Positions 51,429 to 63,472 of a stretch of 64,000 bases of DNA are shown here, one piece after another. Every line of letters starts with the position of its first letter. Position 1 is the first letter of the stretch. The position numbers and the translations under genes are program-made. The stretch is taken from contig JAKJHU010000752.1 in assembly GCA_022316685.1 (NCBI GenBank), positions 1-64,000 on the forward strand, written 5' to 3'. The notes under the pieces were generated by a model, which searched no databases, had not been told where the DNA came from, and saw only the letters and a program-made list of their open reading frames with translations. Source of the stretch: Progne subis subis (lineage: Eukaryota > Chordata > Aves > Passeriformes > Hirundinidae).

Positions 51429-53876
51429 CGGGACTGAGGCGGGGTCCGGGGGACAAACGCCGGCAGCAGAATCCTCGTCCCCGAGCAGCGGCTCGGGCTC
51501 GTCGGGCAGCGGCCGGGCCGGGAGGGTGTCGCAGCAGCTGGCGCGGGACAAGCGCAGGTGGCTCTTGCGCGAGTCGGCCGTGAGCGACACGTCGTGCGAG
51601 TAGGAGCGCAGGAAGGCGCGCACGCCGTCGATGCCCACGAAGTGCGAGACGGGCACGCCGCGCAAGGCGGCGGCGGCGGCGGGCGGCAGCAGCTGGCGGC
51701 GGCGCCAGCGCCGCAGGCGCAGCGCCAGCAGCAGCAGCAGGAAGGCGAGGAAGAGGCAGGAGACGGCGGCCACGGCCAGCACGAGCCAGCGCGTCAGGCC
51801 GCCGGCCGGCTCGCCCGGCGCCGCCGCCTCGGCCGCGCCGCCCAGCTCGGCCAGCAGCTCGGCCACGCTGTCGGCCAGCAGCACGCTGAGCGTGGCCGTG
51901 GCCGACAGCGCCGGCCGCCCGTGGTCCTTCACCACCACCACCAGGCTGTGGCGCGCCGCGTCGCGGGCCAGCGGCGAGCGCGCCGTGCGCACCTCGCCGC
52001 TGTGCAGCCCCACGCGGAACAGCCCCGGCTCCGTGGCCTTGGCCAGCTCGTACGACAGCCACGCGTTCTGCCCCGCGTCCGCGTCCACCGCCACCACCTT
52101 GGCCACCAGCGCGCCGGGCTCCGACCCGCGCGGCGCCAGCTCCACGCCCGACCACGCGCCGCCCGAGCCCGCGCCCGGCGGCGGGTACAGCACCCGCGGC
52201 GCGTTGTCGTTCTCGTCCGCGATCAGCAGCCGCACCGACGCGTTGCCGCTCAGCGCCGGCGCGCCGCCGTCCTCCGCCAGCACCCACAGCTGCAGCTCGC
52301 GCACCTGCTCGTAGTCCAGGGAGCGCAGCGCGTACAGCGCGCCCGTCTCCGCCTGCACCGACACGTACGACGACAGCGGCGCGCCCCGCACCCGCCCCTC
52401 GCACAGCCGGTACCGCACGCGCGCGTTCTGCCCCCAGTCCGCGTCCGTCGCCAGCACCCTCAGCACCAGCGCGCCCGCCGCGTTGTTCTCCGCCAGCCGC
52501 GCGCTGTAGCGCTCCTCCGCGAACACCGGCGCGTTGTCGTTCACGTCCAGCACCCGCAGCGCCAGCACCGCGCTGCTCTGCAGCGCCGGCGACCCGCCGT
52601 CCGCCGCCCGCACCGTCACGTTGTACTCCGACACCTGCTCTCGGTCCAGCTCTCTCGTTGTCACCACGCGGTAGTAATCATCAAAGGACTTCTCCAGCCG
52701 GAACGGGACGTCCTTTTCGAGGGAACAGCGCACGGCAGCGTTGGCTCCCGAGTCACCATCCTGCACGTGTAACAGGGCCACAACTGTCCCCGGCGGAGCA
52801 TCCTCGGAGATCTCACTCACGGCCGATGATACTGTGAGTTCGGGTGCATTGTCATTGACATCTGTCACAGAGATCGCGACTTTGGTTGTGTCAAAAAGCT
52901 CTCCTCCGTCATGTGCCTTCACCCCCAGTTCGTGGGAGGAGATTTCCTCGAAATCCAAGTCGTCTTTAACAGTTATTTCTCCTGTCTCAGAGTCGAGATA
53001 AAAAAGTTCGGAGGCTCGGTCTGAAATTTTATGGAAGCTGTATTTCACGTGACCATTCAGACCTTCGTCGGCGTCCGTGGCCGTGACGGTGACGAGCACA
53101 GAGCCCACGGGCACGTCCTCGGGCACACGCACCGTGTACTCCGCCTGGCTGAACACGGGCGCGTTGTCGTTCGCGTCCACCACCGTCACACGGATCCGAG
53201 CCGTGCCCGTCCGTGCCGGATCGCCGCCGTCGCTCGCCCTCAGCACCAGCTCGTGAAACGCCGCCTCCTCCCGGTCCAGCGCCTTGGCCAGCACCAGCTC
53301 GGGACGCTGATCGCCGCCGGGGCCCGCCTGCACGGCCAGCGAGAAGTGCTCGTCACCGCTCAGCTCGTAGCTCTGCAGGGAATTCCGGCCAGAGTCCGGG
53401 TCGTGAGCGTCTGGCAGGGGAAACCTCGAGCCCGGAGCTGTCATCTCGCTCATTCTCAGCTCTGCTTCTGCCTGTCGAAAGCTGGGTGCGTTGTCGTTAA
53501 TGTCCGCGATTTCCACTTCGATTCGGTAAACTTGCATCTGTCCTTCCACTATCAGCTCACAGCGCAGCACGCATTTCTCCACCAGCCGGCACAGCTGCTC
53601 TCTGTCGATCCTCTCCGCCGTCACTAAATGTCCCGTCTTCTCATGCAGAGTGAAATACTGCGTCCTACCTTTGTTCAGGAAGCGCACTCCACGATCGTTG
53701 AGCTCCAGCAGCTGCAGGCCCAGGTCCTTGGCCACGTCGCCCACGAAGGAGCCCTTGGGCATCTCCTCGGGCACCGAGTAGCGCAGCTGCCCGCACGCCG
53801 CCTCCCACGCCGCCAGCAGGACGGCGCAGAGCAGAGCTCGCTGCCGCCGGCCCCAGCGCCTCCCCGCCGCGCACAT
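51429..53876 (-). CDS. PCDHGA: GA4: gamma-protocadherin A-type variable exon, complete and open
   Basis: The only fully open exon: 816 codons from the ATG at 53876 to a GTGAGT donor after 51429 (phase 0). Signal peptide residues 1-29; EC1 about 30-133 ([17 protein letters not shown]), EC2 134-242, EC3 243-347, EC4 348-452, EC5 453-562, EC6 563-690, transmembrane about 694-720, cytoplasmic 721-816. Calcium-binding linkers DINDNAP (125), DANDNAP (234), DVNDNAP (339), DVNDNAP (444) and DENDNAP (554) mark the EC boundaries. The membrane/tail sequence ([17 protein letters not shown], then [20 protein letters not shown] and [11 protein letters not shown]) is diagnostic of PCDHGA. In known clusters such an exon is chosen stochastically per neuron through its own promoter and spliced to the constant exons. 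An in-frame ATG at 54005 was not chosen because it would place 43 basic residues before the signal peptide. Confidence 0.95.
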
Positions 53877-54125
53877 CTCCGCCGCGGCAGCTCCCCGCTG
53901 CCGCCCGCTGCTCAGGTACCCGCGCTTGCTGAGCTTTCCTACCGGGCTCTCCGCTCCCGGCCACTGTCGCCGCCTCTTTCGCCTCTCCGCTGCACAGATC
54001 CGCACCGAGAGGACGATCGCAGATCGCCCGGCTGCCGGCTGATGAATCCAGCGATCGAGTGACCGAGCCGATCCGCAGCGGGCGGGGCTGCCGGGAGCGC
54101 TCCCAGCTCCTCTCGCTCCTCTCGG

Positions 54126-54144
54126 TCAGCAGCGGCGCCCGCAG
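54126..54144 (-). promoter_or_regulatory. CSE-like CGCT element of GA4 promoter
   Basis: Gene-sense CTGCGGGCGCCGCTGCTGA, 250 bp upstream of the intact GA4 exon, the best candidate here for a working promoter. Confidence 0.62.
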
Positions 54145-54250
54145 CCTCCTCCCGGCACTGCAGGCACCGAGCGCTGCCCGGCGCTGCCCGCCCGCCTCGC
54201 ACACCGGAGGCTCTCGGGGGTGACACCGCCGGCCCCGAGTCCTGGGCTCC

Positions 54251-57148
54251 CGTTCAGCGGGGACATGTGCCTTGTGCTTGTCTCCAGCACATCTCGTCTT
54301 TGATCTTTTACCTCAGCGCCATCAGACGCCAATCAGAGAACTCCTGTGATTTGATTTTATGTATCGCATCGGAAAACATCCTTGGAATGCTGGTTTATGA
54401 TACAGTTCTTTTAGGATGGCTTGGAGAATATTACAACGAGTGTTGCATGAATTCGTTCAAAACCCCAGTTTCTGATACGAATGGCACAGCTTTGCGGCTG
54501 TCTTTGAGACAGAAACTTTAGAGAATTAAGGACTTTAGAGTGGTTAAAATCATAGTTAGATATAAGCTTTGCGGAACGAACTAAAGTAGATAGGTAGGCT
54601 TTGCTGAAATTCAAAGGTAGTAATTAACTAAGAAACTGGGTTTGGGATCACTCTTCCGTATTAGAATAACTGATTACTTGTCAGCTTTATGTTTGGTTAG
54701 CTGTGCTGATAATGAAGAATGCAGAAGCTGATCGATACCTTTTAGGAACATAAGACAAGTGTAGGCCTCCTCTGCCCAGAAACAGTCACGAAGGCAGGAC
54801 ATAGGAGTCCTACCAAGGGTTCATTGATCACATTTGCATCGAAAAGGGAGAAAGGTCAGAACGAGGAAGACTTCCTTACTTCCTCATTTTGGGGACCCCT
54901 CCCCATGAAAAGGACCACCGACCCATTCAAAGAACAAACTACGCATGCTTAATTGCCTTTGAGCTAATTACCATACGAAGCGGGGAATGGGATGTACCAG
55001 GGTCATGAATATGCATTTGTGTTTTGTGTATTCCATGCTTTTGTAAATAAAAGGACTCTGTGATCACCTGTAAATTCCGGTGAGTATTTGGGAGCGATCC
55101 CGCACGCTGCCCGCTGCCCGTGTATAAACACACACTGTCTAACATTAAACTGTTAGAGAGCTTTTGTCCGTCACAGTCGGGTATCGATGCTACATCAGGA
55201 CCCATGTTTTCTTTAATAAATCATCTCGCTTGATTTATTTTGTCTCTGCCTTTGTATAAACCAAAACGACGCTCACTGCAATGTCACCAGTGACGTTCGT
55301 CTACCAATCCCCACCACACCAGATGCGGTGATGACGATCCCCGCTCAAAGTGAATTGTCCAAGGGACTGACCTCCCTTCACGGACTTTGTAAGCTTGCAC
55401 CTGCACTTCCTCGGATGCTCGGGATCAACCTGTGTTGTTTTACACTCTCCAGCCATCACTTTCAGATTGTTCATTGGAGCCTGGAACACTACAGCTCGTG
55501 ATTACACACATTACCCCATCACACAGTTCTTTCTTGGACAGCATGCACCAACCATGCCCAGGAACTTGGCCATCCATTCCAACATAAAAACAAAGCCACC
55601 GAAAAGCAAATGTCTCTTTGGGACAAGGGACATACAAATACAAACCAGGCTCTGAAGCGCCAAACAGAGGGTTTTGCTTTTGGAGATCCAATTCTGTGGC
55701 TTAGCTGAGCTAAATAATGTCTCAACAAAAGAAATCCGTCCTGTAGTGTAAGCATTTGCTCAATGCCTCGAAAGATGGGAAGGCACACGGCACAGGAACA
55801 AGCTGTAAATTCCTATTCACGGATCCCCACACCTCCTTTGGAAGCCCAGCACCTCAAGAGCATTAACCGACGGGGTTTTGCCCAGCTATAAACCTGGTCC
55901 ATGGACATTGCTTCCGGAAAGAACGACCAGGAAGCTTTTCATTTTAAGGAGTAAAGCAACTCCTAAAAAATCTGAAAATATTTGTAGACAAATATTCTGA
56001 GTAGAACCTGAATGTGTGATGAAACAAGAGAGGAGTTTCAAGACATTTCCAATATTTACTCAGCACAAGTAGAACGCCAAGAATCTCCTCACTCAGCCTA
56101 CACCTGTCAATTTTACTTTTCTTTTTTCCTTTGCTATGCCACTCTGCACCTTCACTGCTGCCTTCAATACAAGAAAATATCACCGAGGATGGGGGGGAAA
56201 AAATTCAAAAGAACACAAAGCAAATAAACAGAAAACCTGAAGAAAAACCTGCAGGCAGAAATGATGCCTGGAATCCTGCAATAAGTAACCTGTCCCACTT
56301 AGGCTCCCAGCTCTACAGAAACCGAACCCCGAAACACGACAAATTCTCCTACATCACCATGAAGGTGAAGGAACGAGACTTTCTGGTGAAAACACGTACA
56401 TTTCAGTGAAAAAGAAAATCCTACTGCAAACGTGATTTCCTTTAAGAGAAGTCTGCCATGAAGCAGCAGTGTTCTGTAAAAGAATTGACAGTCACATTCT
56501 ACAGGGTAAGAAAAGAACTTTACAAAGATCGGGACAAACCGCGCCTGGATGCAATTTATCCATCCCACTACTGCTGCCATTTCTCCACTAGCCTTTGCAA
56601 AATCCGGAAGGACACACAGCGAAGGTGGGAATATTCAATAGGGAAGAACAATCTACAACTTTAATTTGTGAAACAGCGGTGCTAACGCTCTGTCATCAGG
56701 TAAATAATTCCTCGAAAATAAGAGTCACCCTCCGCAAAGTTACCATTTCTACAGAAACATACCTGCAACACACGGGAGGATAAAGAGAAAAGAGCTAGGA
56801 ATCATATGCAACTTTGTGGTTCAGGATGTCGCAGGAAGTGTTTCTTTGCCTGTCCTATACCGAAACAGGGTTATTCACCCAGCTGACAAAGAGGTCAACT
56901 AGATCAATCTTAGGAAACAGGAATCGAAGGAAAATCTCCAAGAAAATTGATTGACCGCATTCACAGCCGCAAATATAAATGGCAGAGGTAGTCAAAGTCC
57001 CTAAACTGCACCAGAAACTGAAACCACCGAAGGAGAATGGGAGCGCGCGGGCATTGCAGAGAGACACATCTCAGGCAAAGAGAGGGAAAGGAGGATGAAG
57101 GTTTAGAAATGCTCAATGCGAACAGCGCAAGCGAGAGGCTTTACAGAC
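54251..57148. other. Spacer Z, copy 3 (between GA4 promoter and GB5 donor)
   Basis: Non-coding near-copy of spacer Z copy 1. It includes the candidate solo LTR (54770-55175) and the 181-bp segment missing from copy 1 (56311-56491). Confidence 0.8.
54770..55175 (+). mobile_element. Candidate solo LTR, copy 3
   Basis: Same element as 11335-11748; non-coding; class uncertain. Confidence 0.35.
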
Positions 57149-59588
57149 CTGCGGTGCATCGGGGTCGGCGGGCGGCTCCCCGGTCTCGGCGCCGCTGCTG
57201 GGCTCGGTTTGTGGCAGGAATCGGCGGGCAGCAGCTCCTCCGCCGACAGGATGGGCACGGGCGGCGGCGGCCAAGCGGCCTCGGGCAGGGCGCGGCCGGC
57301 GCCGCCACGCACAGGTTGTAGGAGTAGGGCAAGGTGCCCTCGCAGAAGTCGGCCGGGAAGGCGGCGCCGGCCACCGAGAAGCGCTGCGCGCCCAGGCAGC
57401 GCAGCACGGCGGGCGGCCCGGCCCGGCGCAGGCGAGCCAGCACGGCCAGCGCCACGCTCAGCAGGAAGAGCGCCGACAGCAGCGCCAGCGCCAGCACCAG
57501 GTAGAACTGCAGCTCGGCCGCCGGCGCCTCGGCGCCCGCCGCCCGCTCGCTCAGCTCCGGCAGCGCCTCCTGCAAGCTCTCGGCCAGCACCACGTGCAGC
57601 GTGGCCGTGGCCGACAGCGCCGGCTGCCCGTGGTCCTTCACCACGGCCACCACGCGCTGCTTGGCCGCGTCCCGCTCGGACACGGCCCGCGCCGTGCGCA
57701 CCTCGCCGCTGTGCAGCCCCACGCGGAACAGCGCCGGCTCCGACGCCTGCACCAGCTCGTACGACAGCCACGCGTTGCGCCCCGCGTCCGCGTCCACCGC
57801 CACCACCTTGGCCACCAGGTAGCCGGCCTCGGCCGAGCGCGGAACCACCTCGAAAGGAGTCGCCGCCGCTCCCGCCGCCTCTCCCGCCGCCGCCGCCGGC
57901 CAGAGCACCCGCGGCGCGTTGTCGTTGCGGTCCAGCACGAAGACGCGCACCGTGGCCGTGGAGCTGCGCGCCGGCGCGCCGCCGTCCTGCGCCCGCACGG
58001 CCACCGCGAACTCGCGGCAGCGCTCGTAGTCGAAGGAGCGCTGCGCGTACAGCGCGCCGCTCCGCGCCTCCACCGACACCGGCGGCGCCGCGCCCGCCGC
58101 GCCCGCGCTGCCGCCCGCCAGCCAGTAGCTCACGCGCCCGTTGGCGCCCGCGTCCGCGTCCCGCGCCTGCACGCGCAGCACCAGCGCGCCCGCCGCGTTG
58201 TTCTCCGCCACGTACGCGCTGTACGCCGCCTCCTCGAACACCGGCGCGTTGTCGTTCACGTCCGACACCTCCAGCACCAGCTCCGCGCTGCTCCGCAGCG
58301 CCGGCCTGCCCCGGTCCCGGGCCACCACCGTCACGCGGTGCTCGGCCGCCTGCTCGCGGTCCAGCGCGCTCGCCGTCACCACCTTGTACGAGCCGCCCGA
58401 CGACGCCACGATCGACAGCGGCGCCTCTCCCGACAGCTCGCACGACACCTGACCGTTCTCGCCCGAGTCTCTGTCCCGCACCTTTAGCACGGCAACCACG
58501 GTGCCAGTCGGGGCATCCTCGGGCACTGGACTGGACAGCGAGAGGAGCGTGATTTCTGGGGCGTTGTCGTTCTCATCTGTGATATCTATTTGCACCTTGC
58601 AGTGAGCTGTCAGTCCCCCTCCGTCCCTCGCCTCCAGGCCGAAGCTGTATTTACTCTTCTCCTCGAAATCCAGGGGACTTGCTGTCCTGATTTCGCCGCT
58701 GTCGCTGTCGACAGTGAAGAAAGCGCGGATACCATCCGGGACATTGCCAAATGAGTAGGTGACCTGCCCATTTGTGCCCGTGTCCGCATCCGTCGCCCAT
58801 ACCCTCAGCACCAGCGACCCCACCGGCAGATTCTCTGCCACTCGTGCCTCGTAGACTTTTGCTGAACACGGGCGGGTTGTCATTGGCGTCTGTCACATTG
58901 ATGCGAACCTGGACAGTTCCGGACCTCGCGGCGTCCCCGCCATCCACTGCAGTCAGCTCCAGCTCAAAGGAGCTCTGCTTCTCCCGGTCCAGCGCTCTCT
59001 CCAGCACTAATTCCGGCTGCTTGCTTCCGTCGGGTTCTCCTTTAAGGCCAGAGAGAAAGAAGGATTTCTGGTGAGTTGGTAAGTGAGCAGAGAATTGCTT
59101 CCTACGTCCGTATCTCGGGCCATCTCCAGAGGAAAACGAGCACCGGAAGCGTCCATTCACCAATCTCCAGGTCCAGAGCAGCCTTGCTGAAGGTCGGGGA
59201 GTTGTCATTCACGTCCTCGATCGCCACCTCGACGTGGAAAACATTGAGCGGGTTGTGCACCAGCGCCTCGAAGCTGACGGAGCAGGTCGCCGAGTCGCCG
59301 CACATCTCCTCCCGGTCCAGCCTCTCGTTCACGTACAGGTTCCCGTTCTCCCCATTCACCGAAGTATTGCTTCTCCTCGCTCAGGCGCAGCTTGCGCGCC
59401 GGCAGCTCGTCCGCGCTGAGCCCCAGGTCCCGCGCCAGCGGCCCCACGAGCGAGCCTGTGGCCAGCTCCTCGGGGATGGCGTAGCGGAGCCGCTCGGCCG
59501 CCGCCCGGCACCACAGGCACAGCAGCAGCGCGGCCGGCAGCGCTCGCCCGCCGCCCGGCCCGCGCCTCTGCCGCCGCCTCAGCGCCAT
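57149..59588 (-). CDS. PCDHGB: GB5: gamma-protocadherin B-type variable exon, open from EC3 to the start of the tail
   Basis: ATG at 59588. EC1 carries a variant ([10 protein letters not shown]) and then loses frame near 59370. EC1 end to EC2 continues in another frame ([20 protein letters not shown], linker DVNDNSP) to about 59150. Further breaks are near 59150 and 59032 (a missing C). EC2 end follows with DANDNPP, then the shared 2-nt deletion at 58851-58869. From there to about 57295 one frame covers EC3 ([18 protein letters not shown]), EC4-EC6, the membrane helix and the tail up to [18 protein letters not shown] missing G at about 57295 scrambles the last 50 residues. The donor after 57149 is CAG|GTCTGT. 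EC3 is distinct from GB1-GB4, while EC5-EC6 are homogenised. Its upstream spacer is Y. Confidence 0.9.
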
Positions 59589-59857
59589 TCTCCGGCCCGC
59601 AGCGCTCGCCGCGCTCCCGCACCGCTCCCGCCGCTGCCCCTCCTCCCTCGCGGCCGCTCTCGCCGCACAGCGCTCGGGCCGCCGCCGCGCAGCCGGGCCG
59701 CTCGGGCCGCCTCGGACGCCGCCGCTCCGCGCCCAGCGCCGCCCTCCGCCGCTGCCGCTGCCGCTGCCGCTGCCGCTGTGGCCGGCGCCGGGCGAGCGAG
59801 CAGCCTGCGGGGGCAGGACGCTGCGGCGGCCGCGGCTCCAGCGCCGCTCGGCGCCGG

Positions 59858-59876
59858 CCAACAGCGGCACCCGGAG
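59858..59876 (-). promoter_or_regulatory. CSE-like CGCT element of GB5 promoter
   Basis: Gene-sense CTCCGGGTGCCGCTGTTGG, 270 bp upstream of the GB5 ATG, identical to the other GB copies. Confidence 0.6.
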
Positions 59877-60739
59877 GCGCCGCGACGCCGCTGCAGCCGC
59901 CCGATGGCCGCGCTCAACGGGGCCCGGCTTGGGGCGGGGCTCGGGGCGCCACCGGCACCGGCCTCTCTCCGCCGCGGCCAACACCAACAGCACCGGCACC
60001 GGCTTCATTCGAGTCCACGGCGCTTCCATCTCAGATGTGCTCTCCGCTGCTTTTAGCGCATCCTTTCCAGTCACAGAACACTGGAAGCAGACATTCATGA
60101 AGGGCAGTAAAAAATGGAATTTAGCTCTTTTTAATAGATCACGGCACATCTACTGCTGCAATAAACCATAATTTAGGGACGATTAAAGAGTTTTTTCGAA
60201 CTTTGTCACATCTCTTGACTTGTCCCTTCATTAACTGGGATGAATTAATCGGAGCTATAAATCAGCCCAGCACTGTAAGCAACCCCCATGCCAAGACAGC
60301 AGAAAAACATTTACTCTTTTGATTTGACTCATTAAAGTTGTTTCCTCTGCATCTCCATAGCTGAGCACCTGACAGTGGGAAGTGCAAAGCAACGCTGAGT
60401 CTTCAAAAAGCTAAACAATGTGTTCAGTTTCACACTTCAACTTTTCATTAAAGGTCATTTAATCCACACCTCTGCCATGAGCAGGAACACTTTCTGTAGC
60501 TTGAACGCTGGAGGCTATCCAAAACATCTCTGGGCAATATGTTCCATTTTCTCACAACCCACACTGCAAAGCTTTCTCCTAATGAAAACCTCACTTCTTT
60601 TAGTTAAAAACACTTCTCTGCTGTCCGATGACCACCAGCCCTTGTAAAAGGGCCTGTCCATATATCCTATAGGCTGATGTTAAAAATTGATACAGCGAGA
60701 TAATTTGAAAAGTCATCACAGAGGTATCATTTCTCCATG

Positions 60740-61370
60740 CTTGAAGACCTAAGCTCCTTCAGTCCTTCTGCACAGCAGAGATGTTCCAACCCTCAGATCA
60801 ATTCCATGATCCCTAGGGACTCTAGCATGTCCATTTGGGACACTGGCCCAGGATCTGCATGCAGTCCATGGTCTCACAAAAGCGTTTAGAGGGGGAAGGA
60901 TCTCCCTCGACCTGCCGGGCACAAAACTTGGTGTGCAGTGCAGGACACAATCGGAGCAGCAGGTGCCCATGGGCGGCTCATGTCCCATCTTGTCACGCAC
61001 CAAGAACCCAAAGTTCTTCTCTGCTAAGCGCTTCCCTGTCCCCTGCTCTCTGTTCAAACTGGGGATTGCCCTAACCCGGCTGCAGGACCTTGCACTTTGC
61101 CCTGTTCACCTTCCTGAGGGTTGCACGGGGCCACTGCTCCAGCCCATCCCTCGCTGGCATCTCTGCCCTCTGGGGAATCAACTCACACTGCTGGCAGCTG
61201 CAAATGTTCTCAAGGTGCACTCGATCCCATTGCCATGGAGGTACTAAACAGTCCTGGTCCCAGCAAGGACCCTTGAGGGACAACACAAGTTACTGCTTTC
61301 CAGCTGGACGTGGAGCCACTGCCAATAACTCCTTGGAGATGAGTGTGCAGCCTGTTCCTCAGCCATTTAA
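60740..61370 (-). mobile_element. CR1 LINE fragment, spacer Y copy 3
   Basis: The minus strand reads VNRAKCKVLQPG at the low end of the 61071-61286 frame and VPQGSLLGPGLF near 61270-61305. It is a third copy of the same insertion. Confidence 0.87.
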
Positions 61371-62455
61371 CAGCCTCCAGATGATTGCCCAGCATGTTCC
61401 TCCACGTGATGATGTGGGGGACACTGCACAGGTTCCCCCTGGCCCCTGATCTGTTCATGGAAACCTTGGCTGGGCTGGGTGGCTGCTCTGCACTTTGACC
61501 ACCGCAGCAGAGATGTTTCTGCATTATTCCACGACAAAGTGCTCCTGGGTGAGCACCCCTGTGCTGATGAAACCCTTCCTCTGTACAGCTGGAAACATCA
61601 CAGGTGCGTGTGGGAACTGCACCTGCACTCGGGCAATCGGGACAGAGGAGACCTTCCACACAGGATCAGACACGCTCAGGCTGAGCTCATGACAACAAGC
61701 AGTGCAAGTCAGGAACACAGAGAAATGAACAGATGCAATAACATTTTGTAGCTCTCACTTGCTCCACAGAAGCAACTCCAATCACACTGCACTCCATCAG
61801 GCACGGGCCTGTGTATCTATGACAAATGACAGCAAGGGAATGACCGACTTCTTCTCCAGCCTCACACACACAGCTCCCCTCTCTTCTTCTTCTTCTTCTG
61901 CGCCATGCAGCTGGGAGTTTTGCTTGTGGCCATCTCCTCTCTGGTCCAATTGATCATGAGATGATAGTTCACTGCAGCCACACCCACAAGGGAGGTACAT
62001 TTGTCTGCTCACCACCATCATGATAAGGAACTGAAGATTCTAAAGCACACAGTTGATAAACAACCATCCTAAAAGATCAGCAGTCATCCAAGGGACAATG
62101 GCTCATCAAACCATTGCCTCAGAGGGAATCTCCTCCCTGTCTTTATCACCTGCTCTTCTCCACCACACAGATGCAACCTCTACTAAAGTCATATTTCCAT
62201 CTATTTCTCCCAGCAGGAACAGAACAAAAGTCACTCTCACATCTCCTGCCTTCCACTCCCAGTGAACAAGAGACATGAACACTCCATACATTCCTAAAAA
62301 AGATAGGTTGTTGATAACTGTAAGTGTACCCACATACAGAGTAAATCAGGGGGAAAGAAATGAAAAAGAAAAGCCTGCAGAAAACCCAAACCATGAATCA
62401 GATAAGGCAGGGAAGCATTAGAAGACAACAAGCTCTCAGAGATGCTCACAGTGAA

Positions 62456-62504
62456 GGCTTGGTTCTAGGCCTTGGTTCTAGGCCTTGGTTCTAGGCCTTG
62501 GCCT
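62456..62504. repeat. 13-bp minisatellite, about 3.5 units
   Basis: CCTTGGTTCTAGG units; the first unit lacks a C. Confidence 0.9.
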
Positions 62505-63315
62505 TCAAATTCATCCCTGAGAGCACCGAGAAGTCACTCAGGTCTCAAGCTGCAAGTGTGGCCCTAAAGACTTACACTGGACAGCAGGACAGGGGCCTTC
62601 ATTTGAACAATTAGTCCTGTCCTCAGCAACTTTCTACTGCATGGCCTGCTCACCTTGCACAGTTATGAAACCAGCACTTCAAACAGCTTCTCATCCGCCT
62701 CTTTCTCAAGTTCATCTCCTGACAAATTAACAGATTCTCTTACTGCTCTGCTTCCCATTCTTCCTGTTTCCCACACACACACAACTCTTTCCTAGGTGGC
62801 TGGAGTACGGATTTACTGGAAAATGACAGGCACAATTCCAAATTTAAAAGTACTGATGAGAATTGTGAAAATGAGCTGCAACCCAACCTGGAAACAAAGG
62901 CCTGAATGAAAGTGCAATTACAGCTCTGAAGAAATTCTACACTGCAATGTTGCACAGAAATACAGATGGATAATGGAGGTTTCACACAGGATTAATTAGC
63001 TGTTCTAGACAAGAATTATGGTTCTACAGGAACGGTTACTGCTGAGGTCCTTGTCCTTGATGAGAGAGAAAGCCGGATCAGAACAGAGCAGAAATGGCTC
63101 TGGCTTTGGCACCAAGCAGCAAATCAAACCATTTCTCAGCCAAACCCACACAGATTCACCGCTTTTCCTGGCACAGAACTGAGCTCTCACCCTCCTCACT
63201 CTGCATTCACAGCCTTCAGGTTCACCATCAACATATACCAACATTTTGGTTGTATCTCGGCCACAGAGAAAACAACACCTTGGGAAACATATATTCATGA
63301 AGTTGTATGTCTTTA

Positions 63316-63472
63316 ATGAATATTCAAGGTCAGGCTGGGAGGTGCTACGAGCAACCTGGTCTGGTGGAAGATGTCCCTGCCCACGTCAGAAGAGTTGGAA
63401 CAACATCTTCTCCAAGGTCCTTTTCAACACAAACCATTCTATGATTCTGTGTTTCCATCATTCTATGGATTA
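63316..63472 (+). mobile_element. CR1 LINE 3' end, spacer Y copy 3
   Basis: Same CR1 3' end with AACCATTCTATGATTCTGTG as in the other Y spacers. Confidence 0.9.

Noticed and set aside
53877..54005. N-terminal extension of GA4 from an upstream in-frame ATG at 54005
   Set aside because: It would put 43 mostly basic residues before a clean signal peptide, and the GA2 leader, which differs upstream of the ATG, does not preserve it.
57116..58552. Long plus-strand open frames rich in Pro, Arg and Ala opposite the exons (also 13434-14963, 27211-28758, 23234-24742, 51558-52772)
   Set aside because: They mirror the protocadherin codons in GC-rich DNA, where antisense stops are rare. They show no domain, no signal peptide and only low-complexity composition, and they recur wherever the exon recurs.
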